From positions 170,985-234,984 of the forward strand of contig JAQSCO010000057.1 in assembly GCA_029945445.1 (NCBI GenBank): 64,000 nt of DNA, read 5' to 3'. The notes beneath the pieces were generated by a model. That model made no database searches. It was given only the letters and a program-made list of their open reading frames with translations, and had not been told where the DNA came from. Source of the stretch: Lacunisphaera sp. (GTDB lineage: Bacteria > Verrucomicrobiota > Verrucomicrobiia > Opitutales > Opitutaceae). How positions within the stretch are numbered: the first letter of the stretch is position 1; every line of letters starts with the position of its first letter. A program made the translations under genes and the position numbers. Positions 1-9,033 of the stretch are shown one piece after another.

Positions 1-69
1 CGCAAGGTCGTGTTGCCGGTGAACATTGTCGACAGTCTCGACAATGCCAGCCGGCTCGCGATGCGCTAA
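1..69 (+). CDS. C-terminal end of an unidentified protein (partial)
   Basis: The window opens inside a reading frame that runs 22 codons to a TAA at 67-69, ending in the residues NIVDSLDNASRLAMR. High G/C at third positions and the hairpin just downstream fit a real gene end. The tail is too short to identify. A LacI-type regulator tail (a ..VVLP..I.. stretch close to the C-terminus) is one possibility but is not supported by anything else. Confidence 0.5.
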   Translation, partial: RKVVLPVNIVDSLDNASRLAMR

Positions 70-90
70 ACAGTGAACCAGTAAACCACC

Positions 91-124
91 AGGGCCGTCC
101 TTCGCGTCAGCGGGGGGCGGCCCT
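91..124. terminator. Bidirectional hairpin between convergent genes
   Basis: AGGGCCG at 91-97 pairs perfectly with CGGCCCT at 118-124, followed on the plus strand by a short T-containing tail (GTCATTTT). It lies between the plus-strand gene ending at 69 and the minus-strand gene ending at 107, and includes the latter's stop codon. It could stop transcription from either side. The U-tract is weak. Confidence 0.5.
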
Positions 125-2155
125 GTCATTTTGGGCCGGCGGCGCGAGCAGCCGGGCGAATTCCTCCGTCTTGATCTCGCGATAAAGCTGCTGCTGGAAA
201 AGATAGCTCGCGGCCTGGTAGTAACTGACCGCCTCCCTCGCGAAGGCCGGGTCGAGCGGCTCGTCCGTCAGCGTGTAACTGGTGCGGTCGTAGAGGTATT
301 GGTTTTGCCGCCGGACCGGCGTCAGCACGAGGAAGTCATCATCCTTCAACAGGCCGAGTTTCTGATAGGTCCCGACGAGGACGCGCGCTTCCTTCGGGTC
401 GGTCGCCCGGACATCGCGGCCAAAAAAGCGGCTCGGGTAGCTCCAGTTCAGCAGGCCGAGCAGCGTTGGTGCATAATCCACCTGGCTGGTGAGCTCGCGG
501 ATGTGGCCGGGCGCGATCTGCCCGCCGGGCGCGAAGATGATGAGCGGGATGTGGTAGTTCTGCACCGGCAGCGCCGTCTTGCCGGCGCTCGAGGCGCAGT
601 GGTCGGCCACGATCACGAACACGGTGTTCTTGAACCAGGGCTTCGCGGACGCGTCGCGGATGAACTTGCCGATCGCGTAGTCCGTGTATTTCACCGCGCC
701 AGCCCGGCCGGAGGTCTTCGACGGGAGGTCGATCCGACCCGCGGGGAAGGTGTAGGGCCGGTGGTTCGACGTCGTCATCACGAAATAATGGAACGGCTTG
801 CCGCCCGCCGTGCTCGCGTCGGCCTCGCGCAGCGTCCAGCGGAAGAGATCCTCGTCGCACACGCCCCAGACGTTGGCGAAGGTGATGTCCTCCTTGGGCA
901 CGCCGGTGCGGTCGATCACGCGGTAGCCGTTGTGCCCGAAAAAGTAGTTCATGTTGTCGAAGTAGCCGAAGCCGCCGTAGATGAACGCCGTGTCGTAGCC
1001 CTTGGCGCGGAAGACGGAGCCGAGCGTGAACATGTCCTCGTTCTTCGGGCGCTTGACGAGCGAGCGGCCGGGCGTCGGCGGCACGGCGAGCGTGAGCGCC
1101 TCCATGCCGCGGTCCGTGCGCGTGCCGGTCGCATAGAAATTGTCGAACACGAGGCTCTGTCCCGCGATCTCCGCGAGGTTGGGCGTGAGGTTCGAGGCGC
1201 GGTTGAAGATGCTGAGGAAATCCGCGCTCAGGCTCTCGACCGTGATCTGGATGACGTTGGGCCGCAGCTCGGCGCCCTCGTGGCGCACGACGCGCAGCGT
1301 GTCCCGCGCCTCCGGGCCGGAGGGAAAGCTGGCGGACTTGTCGCGCGCGATCTCGCGCCGCACGGTGGCGAAGGCCTCGTCGACCGGCCGCGTCAGGTAG
1401 AACTGCTCGTAGGCGAGCTCGTTGTCCTTGAAGGCGGAGAAAAGCGACCAGAGGCCGTTTTTCGCCAGCTCGCGGTTGAAGTTGTTCCGGAAGGCCGGCA
1501 GCCAGTCGTCATCCAGCACCGCGCCGAACACCAGCGGCACCACGAACCAGACCGCGCCGGCCCTCAGGCGCCGGGCGACGGGTTCGGGTGGCGCGGTGAA
1601 CCACTGCGCCGGCAGTCCCGAGCGCACGACGATCCAGTGCAGGACGACCGCCAGGGCGCCGACCCCGCTGAAGATCAGCGGCAGGTTGTAGGATTCGCGG
1701 ATGTTGCCGATGACCTCGGTCGTGTAGACGAGGTAGTCCACCGCGATGAAGTTGAACCGCACCCCGAATTCATCCCAGAACGTCCACTCGGACACCGTGC
1801 CGAAAAGCAGGAGGTAGATGAGGCCGAAGCCGAACAGGTGCGCGAGCGCCTGCTGCCAGCGCCGCGCGAACCAGCCGGCGGGCAGGAACGTGAGCAGCAC
1901 CACCAGCGGCAACGCGGCGAAAGCGGCCGCCCCCAGATCAAACAGCATGCCCCAGCCGAATGCCGCCAGCAGGCTCAGCGTCCAGGTGGCGTCGTGCCCG
2001 GCCTTGGCCAGCAGCGCCAGCCGGGTGAGAAAGGATATCCCGGTGAAGACCGCGTAGAAAATAATCAGCCCGCCATGGCGGCGGGGCAAATAGCGGGCAA
2101 GGAAACGGCGGAACGGACTGGTGGCGTTGTTCAATTCTGGCGTGGTTGCCGGCAC
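107..2155 (-). CDS. LTA synthase-like sulfatase / phosphoglycerol transferase family membrane protein
   Basis: This 682-residue protein has about five hydrophobic N-terminal segments (roughly residues 25-210) and then an extracytoplasmic alkaline-phosphatase-fold domain. The domain shows a metal-site glutamate in ITVESLSADF, a candidate catalytic threonine in ATGTRTDRGMEAL, and a late metal site in VIVADHCASS. These match the LtaS/sulfatase family, whose members move phosphoglycerol or phosphoethanolamine groups onto envelope glycans or lipids. In a Gram-negative bacterium the acceptor is more likely a periplasmic glucan or LPS than teichoic acid; that is inference. The start is GTG at 2155; no upstream ATG is in frame. 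It is divergent from the his operon. Confidence 0.85.
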   Translation of the reverse strand: MPATTPELNNATSPFRRFLARYLPRRHGGLIIFYAVFTGISFLTRLALLAKAGHDATWTLSLLAAFGWGMLFDLGAAAFAALPLVVLLTFLPAGWFARRWQQALAHLFGFGLIYLLLFGTVSEWTFWDEFGVRFNFIAVDYLVYTTEVIGNIRESYNLPLIFSGVGALAVVLHWIVVRSGLPAQWFTAPPEPVARRLRAGAVWFVVPLVFGAVLDDDWLPAFRNNFNRELAKNGLWSLFSAFKDNELAYEQFYLTRPVDEAFATVRREIARDKSASFPSGPEARDTLRVVRHEGAELRPNVIQITVESLSADFLSIFNRASNLTPNLAEIAGQSLVFDNFYATGTRTDRGMEALTLAVPPTPGRSLVKRPKNEDMFTLGSVFRAKGYDTAFIYGGFGYFDNMNYFFGHNGYRVIDRTGVPKEDITFANVWGVCDEDLFRWTLREADASTAGGKPFHYFVMTTSNHRPYTFPAGRIDLPSKTSGRAGAVKYTDYAIGKFIRDASAKPWFKNTVFVIVADHCASSAGKTALPVQNYHIPLIIFAPGGQIAPGHIRELTSQVDYAPTLLGLLNWSYPSRFFGRDVRATDPKEARVLVGTYQKLGLLKDDDFLVLTPVRRQNQYLYDRTSYTLTDEPLDPAFAREAVSYYQAASYLFQQQLYREIKTEEFARLLAPPAQNDRAAPR

Positions 2156-2296
2156 AGGGATCCGCGCCGGGGATTGAAATCAGGCGGCACTGTCGACTCG
2201 CCCGCGGCCAAAGACAAGACTGTGTCGGGCCGGCGTTTGCCGGGGCGCCGAACCGGGCGCGGGAGTCATCCACCGGCGGCCGGTTCCAGAAAATAC

Positions 2297-2325
2297 TTGC
2301 ACCCCGCCCTGCCCGCCCCCATCAA
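2297..2325 (+). promoter_or_regulatory. Possible sigma-70-type promoter of the his operon
   Basis: TTGCAC at 2297-2302 and CATCAA at 2320-2325 are separated by 17 bp, which would place the transcript start about 10 nt before the leader-peptide ATG at 2341. The -10 match is poor (3 of 6). Position relative to the leader is the main support. The rest of 2156-2296, between the divergent sulfatase gene and this site, shows nothing else recognisable. Confidence 0.3.
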
Positions 2326-2340
2326 AACGCCCCTCCACCC

Positions 2341-2376
2341 ATGGTTCTCAACCATCACCACCATCATCTGAGCTAG
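2341..2376 (+). CDS. hisL: his operon leader peptide, five consecutive His codons
   Basis: ATG at 2341 opens an 11-codon frame, MVLNHHHHHLS, ending at TAG 2374-2376. Codons 5-9 are CAT CAC CAC CAT CAT. Five adjacent His codons immediately upstream of hisG, followed by mutually exclusive hairpins and an intrinsic terminator, are the hallmark of ribosome-mediated attenuation. The enterobacterial hisL has seven. No clear Shine-Dalgarno sequence precedes it; the ATG itself can pair in a small hairpin (2341-2346 with 2350-2355). It is too short for ordinary gene callers. Confidence 0.85.
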   Translation: MVLNHHHHHLS

Positions 2377-2440
2377 CCTTCCCGACACGGGAAGGCCGGA
2401 TGCGCCTTGCCCGTGGCTGATGGAAAAACGAATTTCCCAA
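2377..2440 (+). promoter_or_regulatory. his attenuator: alternative RNA hairpins
   Basis: Directly after the hisL stop, CCTTCCCG (2377-2384) pairs with CGGGAAGG (2388-2395) in a perfect 8-bp stem. A competing stem pairs 2386-2396 (CACGGGAAGGC) with GCCTT and CCCGTG at 2404-2408 and 2410-2415, with one bulged G. GGCCGG at 2394-2399 can also pair with CCGGCC at 2444-2449 in the 5' arm of the terminator, giving a candidate antiterminator. CCATCA in the His codons (2361-2366) can pair with TGATGG (2418-2423). Which pairings operate in vivo is inference. Confidence 0.7.
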
Positions 2441-2475
2441 CCCCCGGCCGGTGCAAACCGCCGGGGGTTTTTGTT
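2441..2475 (+). terminator. Intrinsic terminator of the his attenuator
   Basis: CCCCCGG (2441-2447) pairs with CCGGGGG (2461-2467), and inside it CGGT (2449-2452) pairs with ACCG (2457-2460) around a GCAA tetraloop, with one bulged C. TTTTTGTTG follows at once. This is a strong intrinsic terminator placed about 90 nt before hisG. It makes sense only as a conditional terminator, because its sole upstream coding sequence is the His-rich leader. Confidence 0.85.
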
Positions 2476-2565
2476 GCCCCGGTTCCGGCCCTCGCTCCGT
2501 GTCACCGGCCCGACCGGGCCTCGCCTTCCCCCTCCCTTTCCCTTTCACTCCTCCTCCCTTCCGCC

Positions 2566-3477
2566 ATGCCGCCCATCACCCCGCCCAAAGACCGCCTCCG
2601 GCTCGCCATCCAGAAGAGCGGCCGCCTCTCCACCGACTCGCTTGAGCTGCTGAAAAACTGCGGCATCCGCGTGAAGTCCCCCAAGGAGAAGCTGCTCCTC
2701 CACGCCGAGAATTTCCCCATCGATATCCTTTTCGTCCGCGATGACGACATCCCGCAGCTCGTCATGGACGGCGTGTGCGACCTCGGCATCGTCGGCACCA
2801 ACGTCCTCGAGGAGGCCGCGCTCGAGCGCCGCACGACCGGGACCGCGGGCGGCTACTTCGTCGAGCGGGCGCTGGATTTCGGCGGCTGCCGCCTCGCCCT
2901 CGCCCTCCCCGAGGAGCGCGCCTACGCCGGCCTGAAGGACTTGCAGGGCCTGCGCATCGCCACCTCCTACCCGCAGCTCACGAAGCGCTACCTCGATGAG
3001 CAGAAGATCAAGGCGGAGGTTGTCTACCTCAGCGGCTCGGTCGAGATCGCCCCGCGGCTCGGCCTCTCCGACGCCATCTGCGATCTCGTCGCCAGCGGCT
3101 CCACCCTCGAGGCGAACAAGCTCCGCGCGGTCGAGACCATCTTCAAGAGCACCGCGGTGCTGCTCCGCAACGCCCGCGAGATCAACGCCGAGAAATCGCA
3201 CGCCCTGGAGATCCTGCTCCGCCGCCTCGACGGCGTGCAGAAGGCCGCCGACACGAAATACATCATGCTCCATGCCCCCAAGGCGAACCTGGCGGAGATC
3301 AGGAAACTCCTGCCCGGCTCGGAGAACCCCACCATCCTACCGCTCGCCGGCGACGACACCAAGGTCGCCCTCCATGCGGTCTGCTCGGAAGCCGTCTTCT
3401 GGGAGACGATGGAGTCCCTTAAAAAAGCCGGCGCCAGCAGCATCCTCGTGCTGCCGATCGAGAAGATGATGCTCTGA
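2566..3477 (+). CDS. hisG: ATP phosphoribosyltransferase, long form (HisG)
   Basis: It catalyses the first and committed step of histidine synthesis, joining ATP and PRPP to give phosphoribosyl-ATP. From ATG 2566 it is 303 residues, the length of the HisG long form with a C-terminal ACT-like regulatory domain (about residues 220-303), which binds histidine in the family. The N-terminus [19 protein letters not shown] and the region [14 protein letters not shown] are typical. A longer in-frame opening reaches 2407 but would run through the attenuator, so ATG 2566 is preferred. It is the first structural gene of a compact his operon; hisD starts 7 bp after its stop. Confidence 0.95.
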   Translation: MPPITPPKDRLRLAIQKSGRLSTDSLELLKNCGIRVKSPKEKLLLHAENFPIDILFVRDDDIPQLVMDGVCDLGIVGTNVLEEAALERRTTGTAGGYFVERALDFGGCRLALALPEERAYAGLKDLQGLRIATSYPQLTKRYLDEQKIKAEVVYLSGSVEIAPRLGLSDAICDLVASGSTLEANKLRAVETIFKSTAVLLRNAREINAEKSHALEILLRRLDGVQKAADTKYIMLHAPKANLAEIRKLLPGSENPTILPLAGDDTKVALHAVCSEAVFWETMESLKKAGASSILVLPIEKMML

Positions 3478-3484
3478 TTATCCC

Positions 3485-4786
3485 ATGGATTTCCTCGTCT
3501 GGAAAAACCTCTCCGCGTCCCGCCGCGCCGCCGCCCTCCAGCGGCCGGCGCAGGCGGCGCAGCCGTCCGTCGCCGCCGCCGTGCGCGCGATCATCGCGGC
3601 CGTGCGCCGCGACGGCGACGCGGCGTTGCGCCGGCTGACGCGGAAGTTCGATGGTGTCGACCTGCGGGCGTTGCGCGTGACCGAGGCTGAGTTCGCCGCC
3701 GCGGACAAAGCCCTCGGCCGCGCCGACAAGGCCGCGCTGCGCACGGCCTACCTCAACATCCACACCTTTCACGCCGCCCAGCGGCTGCCCGACCTGCGCA
3801 TCGAGACCGCGCCGGGCATTGTCTGCGAGAAAATCACGCGCCCCATCGGCCGCGTCGGCCTCTACGTGCCGGGCGGCAGCGCGCCCCTGCCGTCGACCGC
3901 GCTGATGCTCGGCGTCCCGTCGCAGCTCGCGGGCAATCCCGTGCGCGTGCTCTGCACGCCGCCGGATAAATCCGGCCGCATCAACCCGTGGATCCTTTGC
4001 GCCGCGCGGCTGTGCGGCATCAGCGAAGTCTACAAGCTCGGCGGCGCGCAGGCGATCGCCGCCCTGGCGTTCGGCACCGCCCGTGTCCCGAAGTGCGACA
4101 AGCTCTTCGGCCCGGGCAATGCGTTCGTCACCGAAGCCAAGCTGCAGGTGTCGCGCGATGCCGGCGGCGCCGCGTTCGACCTGCCGGCCGGGCCGTCCGA
4201 GCTGCTCGTCATCGCCGACAACCGCGCCAACCCCGCGTTCGTCGCTGCCGACCTGCTCTCGCAGGCCGAACACGGCCCGGACTCGCAGGTGGTGCTCGTC
4301 GCATTTTCAAAAAAATTCGCCGCCCGCGTCCTGCAGGCACTGACCAAGCAGCTGGCCACCCTGCCCCGCGCCACGATCGCGCGTTGCGCCCTGGAGCGCA
4401 GCCGGATTTTCCTCGCAACCAGTCGCGATGAGGCGGTCGAGATCGCCAACCGCTACGCACCCGAGCATCTCATCCTGCAGGTGGCCAACCCGCGCGGGCT
4501 GCTCACGGCCATCACCACCGCCGGCTCGGTTTTTCTCGGCGACCTGACGCCCGAGTCGCTCGGCGATTACGCCAGCGGCACCAATCACGTCCTGCCGACC
4601 TACGGCTGGGCCCGCGCCTGCAGCGGCCTGGGCTTGGCGGATTTCCAGCGCACCCTGACGGTGCAGACCGCCGGGGCGGCCGGCCTGCAGAATCTCGGCC
4701 CGGTTGTTGAGCGCCTCGCGCTTGCCGAGGGCCTCGCTGCCCACCAGCGCGCCGTGCGCGTGCGCCTCGACAAGATTTCCCGATGA
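3485..4786 (+). CDS. hisD: Histidinol dehydrogenase (HisD)
   Basis: It catalyses the last two oxidations of the pathway, L-histidinol to L-histidine, with NAD+ and zinc in the cytoplasm. The 433-residue length is standard. Family landmarks are GLYVPGGSAPLPST, KLGGAQAIAALAFGT, LFGPGNAFVTEAK, DLPAGPSELLVIAD and AEHGPDSQ. The zinc-ligand and active-site histidines fall in AEHGPDSQ and in GTNHVLPTYG. It follows hisG by 7 bp, and its last codons overlap hisC by 4 bp (ATGA at 4783-4786), implying translational coupling. Confidence 0.96.
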   Translation: MDFLVWKNLSASRRAAALQRPAQAAQPSVAAAVRAIIAAVRRDGDAALRRLTRKFDGVDLRALRVTEAEFAAADKALGRADKAALRTAYLNIHTFHAAQRLPDLRIETAPGIVCEKITRPIGRVGLYVPGGSAPLPSTALMLGVPSQLAGNPVRVLCTPPDKSGRINPWILCAARLCGISEVYKLGGAQAIAALAFGTARVPKCDKLFGPGNAFVTEAKLQVSRDAGGAAFDLPAGPSELLVIADNRANPAFVAADLLSQAEHGPDSQVVLVAFSKKFAARVLQALTKQLATLPRATIARCALERSRIFLATSRDEAVEIANRYAPEHLILQVANPRGLLTAITTAGSVFLGDLTPESLGDYASGTNHVLPTYGWARACSGLGLADFQRTLTVQTAGAAGLQNLGPVVERLALAEGLAAHQRAVRVRLDKISR

Positions 4787-5847
4787 ACGCCGCCGATTCC
4801 GTCCTCCAACTCGTCCGTCCCGACATCCTCGCGCTCACGGCCTACAGCTCCGCGCGCAAGGAGTCCAAGGGCGGCCGCGTCTGGCTCGATGCCAACGAGA
4901 ATCCGGAAACGCCCTCGGTGCACCAGCCGCTGTTCAACCGCTACCCGGAACCGCAGCCGGCCGAACTCGTCGCACAGCTCGCCACGCTCTACGGCGTCGC
5001 GCCCGCCCAAGTGCTCGTCACGCGCGGTTCCGACGAGGGCATCGACCTTCTGCTCCGCACTTTTTGCCGCGCCGGACAGGACGCCATCCTGATCACGCCG
5101 CCGACCTACGGCATGTATGTCGTCGCCGCCGGCATTCAGGGGGCGCGCACCATCACCGTGCCGCTCATTCGCGAAAAGAATTTCGCCCTCGATGCCGAGG
5201 CTGTGCTTCGCGCCGTCACTCCGGAAGTAAAGCTCGTCTTCCTCTGCTCGCCGAACAACCCGACCGGTGGCCTGCTCGAGCGCGCCGCGGTGCTGTCGCT
5301 CGTCCGCGCACTCGCCGGCCGCGCTGTCGTGGTCGTCGACGAGGCCTACGTGGATTTCTCCGGTCAACCCAGCCTCGCCGCCGAGCTCGCGGCGAATTCC
5401 AACCTGGTCGTCCTCCGCACGCTCTCCAAGGCCTACGGCCTGGCCGGCGCGCGCGTCGGCACCACGATCGCCGATCCGGCCGTCATCAGCGTGCTGCAAA
5501 AGGTCATCGCCCCCTACCCGGTGCCGGCCCCGGTTTTGCAAGCCGCGCTCGCCGCCCTCACGCCCACCGGGCTCACCGCGGCCCGCGAGTCCGTTGCTCG
5601 CCTTGTGGCCGAGCGCGGTCGCCTCGCCGCCGCGCTGGCTCGCCTGCCCGCCGTCAAGCGCGTGTGGCCGAGCGACGCCAATTACCTGCTCGTCGCGGTC
5701 GCCGATTCCGCCCGCACGATGGCCGCCGGTCGCGCCACAGGCGTTGTCTGGCGCGACCGCAGCAAGGACCTTCCCCATCACATCCGCATCACCGTCGGCA
5801 CCGCCGAGGAAAACAACGCCACCCTGGAGGTTTTGTCCCGTGTCTAA
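4783..5847 (+). CDS. hisC: Histidinol-phosphate aminotransferase (HisC)
   Basis: A PLP enzyme that transaminates imidazole-acetol phosphate to histidinol phosphate. It has 354 residues of fold-type I architecture, with LDANENPE near the N-terminus, CSPNNPTGG, DEAYVDFSG, and the Schiff-base lysine in LRTLSKAYGLAGARVG. It overlaps hisD by 4 bp at its start and hisB by 8 bp at its end. Nothing about it is unusual. Confidence 0.95.
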   Translation: MNAADSVLQLVRPDILALTAYSSARKESKGGRVWLDANENPETPSVHQPLFNRYPEPQPAELVAQLATLYGVAPAQVLVTRGSDEGIDLLLRTFCRAGQDAILITPPTYGMYVVAAGIQGARTITVPLIREKNFALDAEAVLRAVTPEVKLVFLCSPNNPTGGLLERAAVLSLVRALAGRAVVVVDEAYVDFSGQPSLAAELAANSNLVVLRTLSKAYGLAGARVGTTIADPAVISVLQKVIAPYPVPAPVLQAALAALTPTGLTAARESVARLVAERGRLAAALARLPAVKRVWPSDANYLLVAVADSARTMAAGRATGVVWRDRSKDLPHHIRITVGTAEENNATLEVLSRV

Positions 5848-6907
5848 AAAAATCCTGTTCATTGACCGCGACGGCACGCTCATCATGGAGCCATTCGACC
5901 AGCAGATTGACCGCCTCGACAAGTTCGCGCTCGCGCCCGACTGCGTTCCCGCGCTGCTCCGGCTGCGCGACGCCGGCTGGAAGTTCGTCATGGTCACCAA
6001 CCAGGACGGGCTCGGCACGCCGAGTTTCCGCGAGGAGGAATTCAAGCCGCTGCAGAAGCTGCTCATCGACATCCTTGCCTCGCAGGGCATCGCGTTCGAG
6101 GCCGTGCGCGTCTGCCCGCACACCGCCGCCGACCGCTGCGATTGCCGCAAGCCCAAGACCGGCCTGCTGACCGACTACCTCAAGGCCACCGACTGGTCGC
6201 GCGCGTTGTCCGCCGTCATCGGCGACCGCGAGACCGACGTGCAACTTGCCCAAAACCTCGGCATCCGCGGCCTGCGCTACGATCCCAAGACTCTCGGGTG
6301 GGCGGAAATCGCCCGCCGGCTCGTCGATGCGCCGCGGCGCGCGACCATCGTCCGCAACACCAAGGAAACCAAGATCACCGTCTCGGTCGACCTCGACAAC
6401 GCCGCGCCGGCGCAGCTCGCCACCGGCATTGGTTTCTTCGACCACATGCTCGAGCAGATCGCGAAGAATGCCGGCATCGGCCTCGCCATCAAGTGCGACG
6501 GCGACCTCGAGATTGACGAGCACCACACCGTCGAGGATGTCGGCATCGCGCTCGGCCTGGCGCTGAAGCAGGCGCTCGGCGACAAGCGCGGTGTGGGTCG
6601 CTACGGTTTCGTGCTGCCGATGGACGAGGCGCAGGCGCAGGTCGCGCTTGACCTGAGCGGCCGCGCCTACTTCACGTTCGAGGGCAAGTTCCCGCGGGAC
6701 GTCGTCGGCGAACTGCCGACCGAGCTCGTGCCGCACTTCTTCCGCTCCGTCAGTGATTCCCTCCTCGCCACGCTGCAGATGAGCGTGCGGGGCGACAACA
6801 CGCACCACATGGTCGAGACGCTCTTCAAGGGCTTCGGCCGCGCGCTGCGGCCCGCCCTCGCGCGCGGCGCCGGCAGCGAGATTCCCAGCACCAAGGGCGT
6901 CCTCTGA
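5840..6907 (+). CDS. hisB: Bifunctional histidinol-phosphatase / imidazoleglycerol-phosphate dehydratase (HisB)
   Basis: Two fused enzymes in 355 residues. Residues 1 to about 165 are a HAD-type histidinol phosphatase: nucleophile and acid aspartates D9 and D11 in FIDRDGTL, and a zinc-binding loop CPH..CDC near residues 93-105. Residues from about 168 onward are imidazoleglycerol-phosphate dehydratase, with the metal-binding histidine clusters GFFDHMLEQ, DEHHTVED and DNTHHMVE. The start is taken as GTG 5840, because VSKKILFIDRDGT is the natural N-terminus. A longer opening to 5267 is in frame but would lie inside hisC. This fusion is the enterobacterial form; most bacteria encode the phosphatase separately. 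Confidence 0.95.
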   Translation: MSKKILFIDRDGTLIMEPFDQQIDRLDKFALAPDCVPALLRLRDAGWKFVMVTNQDGLGTPSFREEEFKPLQKLLIDILASQGIAFEAVRVCPHTAADRCDCRKPKTGLLTDYLKATDWSRALSAVIGDRETDVQLAQNLGIRGLRYDPKTLGWAEIARRLVDAPRRATIVRNTKETKITVSVDLDNAAPAQLATGIGFFDHMLEQIAKNAGIGLAIKCDGDLEIDEHHTVEDVGIALGLALKQALGDKRGVGRYGFVLPMDEAQAQVALDLSGRAYFTFEGKFPRDVVGELPTELVPHFFRSVSDSLLATLQMSVRGDNTHHMVETLFKGFGRALRPALARGAGSEIPSTKGVL

Positions 6908-7500
6908 TGCTGGCAATCGTCGACAGTGGCGGCGCCAACATCGCCTCCGTGCGCTTCGCGCTGGAGCGGCTCGGCGTGCGCAGCGAACTCACGGCCGACC
7001 CCGCGGTCATCCGCGCGGCCGAGCACGTCATCCTCCCCGGCGTCGGTTCCGCGGTCGAAGGCATGAAGCGCCTGCAGGCCAAAGGCCTCGTCGACTGCGT
7101 GCGCGGCCTCACCCAGCCGGTGCTCGGCGTCTGCCTCGGCATGCAGCTGCTCTTCGATAATTCCGAGGAAGGCCCGACCGAGACCCTCGGCCTGGTTCCC
7201 GGAACCGTGGCGCTGCTGCCCGCCTCGCCGGACATCACGGTGCCGCACATGGGCTGGAACACCATCCTCACCGCCCGGGAGGATGGCCTGCTCGCCGGCC
7301 TCGGGCCGGACGCGCGCTTCTACTTTGTCCACAGCTACGCCGCCCCGGTGAACGCGTTCACCGTCGCCAGCTGCGACCACGGCACGCCGTTCACGGCGAT
7401 CGTGCAGCGCAATAATTTCACCGGCGTGCAGTTCCACCCCGAGCGGTCCGGCGCCGCCGGTGCCCGGCTGTTGAAAAACTTCGTGGAGGGCCGCGGATGA
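6907..7500 (+). CDS. hisH: Imidazole glycerol phosphate synthase, glutaminase subunit (HisH)
   Basis: A class I glutamine amidotransferase of 197 residues that supplies ammonia to HisF. The nucleophile is C76 in GVCLGMQLLF, and the remaining triad members are H177 and E179 in VQFHPERSG. The oxyanion region PGVGSA is present. The start ATG shares its A with the last base of the hisB stop codon (TGATG). It is followed by a 43-bp AT-rich gap before hisA, the only real gap in the structural operon. Confidence 0.95.
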   Translation: MLAIVDSGGANIASVRFALERLGVRSELTADPAVIRAAEHVILPGVGSAVEGMKRLQAKGLVDCVRGLTQPVLGVCLGMQLLFDNSEEGPTETLGLVPGTVALLPASPDITVPHMGWNTILTAREDGLLAGLGPDARFYFVHSYAAPVNAFTVASCDHGTPFTAIVQRNNFTGVQFHPERSGAAGARLLKNFVEGRG

Positions 7501-7511
7501 CTCCGGATCTC

Positions 7512-7530
7512 TGTAACGTATTATATTACA
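7512..7530 (+). promoter_or_regulatory. AT-rich dyad between hisH and hisA
   Basis: TGTAA (7512-7516) and TTACA (7526-7530) form an inverted repeat around an AT-rich 9-bp centre containing TATTATA. It sits in the only intergenic gap of an otherwise overlapping operon, in sequence of far lower G+C than its surroundings. It could be an internal promoter -10 region or a binding site. No matching -35 is obvious. Confidence 0.3.
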
Positions 7531-7543
7531 CCTTTCCCGCGCC

Positions 7544-8265
7544 ATGATCATCTATCCCGCCATCGACCTGCGCGGCGGCCGCGTCGTGCGCCTGACCGAG
7601 GGCCGGTTCGACCAGGAGAAATCCTACGGCGACGACCCGCTCGCGGTCGCGAAGGATTTCGCCGCGGCCGGCGCCACGTGGCTGCATGTCGTCGACCTCG
7701 ACGGGGCCAAGGATCCGACGCAGCGTCAGGTCGCCCTCGTGGAAAAGATCGCCCGCGGCAGCGGTCTGCGCATGCAGACCGGCGGCGGCATCCGCGACGA
7801 GGCCCAGCTCGCGGCGCTCCTCGCCGCCGGCGCGGAGCGGGTGATCGTCGGCAGCCTCGCGGCGAAGCAACCGGAACTCGTCCGCGGCTGGTTGAGGAAC
7901 TTCGGCGCGGAGCGCATCATTCTCTCGCCCGACGTCCGCCTCGACGCCGACGGCACGCCGCGCGTCGCCGCGGCTGGCTGGCAGGAAAGCACCGGGCAGG
8001 CGCTGGATGATTTCCTCAATGGTTTCCTCGCCGCGGGCCTGGTTCACATCCTGTGCACCGACATCAGCCGTGACGGCAAGCTGACCGGCCCGAACACCGC
8101 CCTCTACGCACAGCTCGTGAGGAAATTCCCCTCCTTGCAAATCCAGGCCTCGGGTGGCGTGTCGTCGCTCGACGACCTGCGCGGCCTGAAACCGACCGGC
8201 AGCGCGGGCGTGATCGTCGGCCGCGCGCTCTACGAGAAGAAGTTCACGCTGCAGGAGGCGCTCGC

Positions 8266-8272
<7 letters not shown>
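7544..8272 (+). CDS. hisA: ProFAR isomerase (HisA)
   Basis: It carries out the Amadori rearrangement of ProFAR to PRFAR on a TIM barrel. The 242-residue sequence has the N-terminal catalytic Asp in [11 protein letters not shown] and the second in CTDISRDG, plus the phosphate sites GGGIRD and [11 protein letters not shown]. The stretch GWQESTG before the second Asp resembles the enterobacterial subfamily as I remember it. It overlaps hisF by 7 bp (hisF ATG at 8266). Confidence 0.95.

Positions 8273-9029
<757 letters not shown>

Positions 9030-9033
<4 letters not shown>

Noticed and set aside
131-2371. A 746-codon plus-strand frame covering the sulfatase gene
   Set aside because: It lies opposite a well-supported sulfatase gene and its translation has no motifs. 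Only its last 11 codons (the hisL peptide) are meaningful, from their own ATG at 2341.
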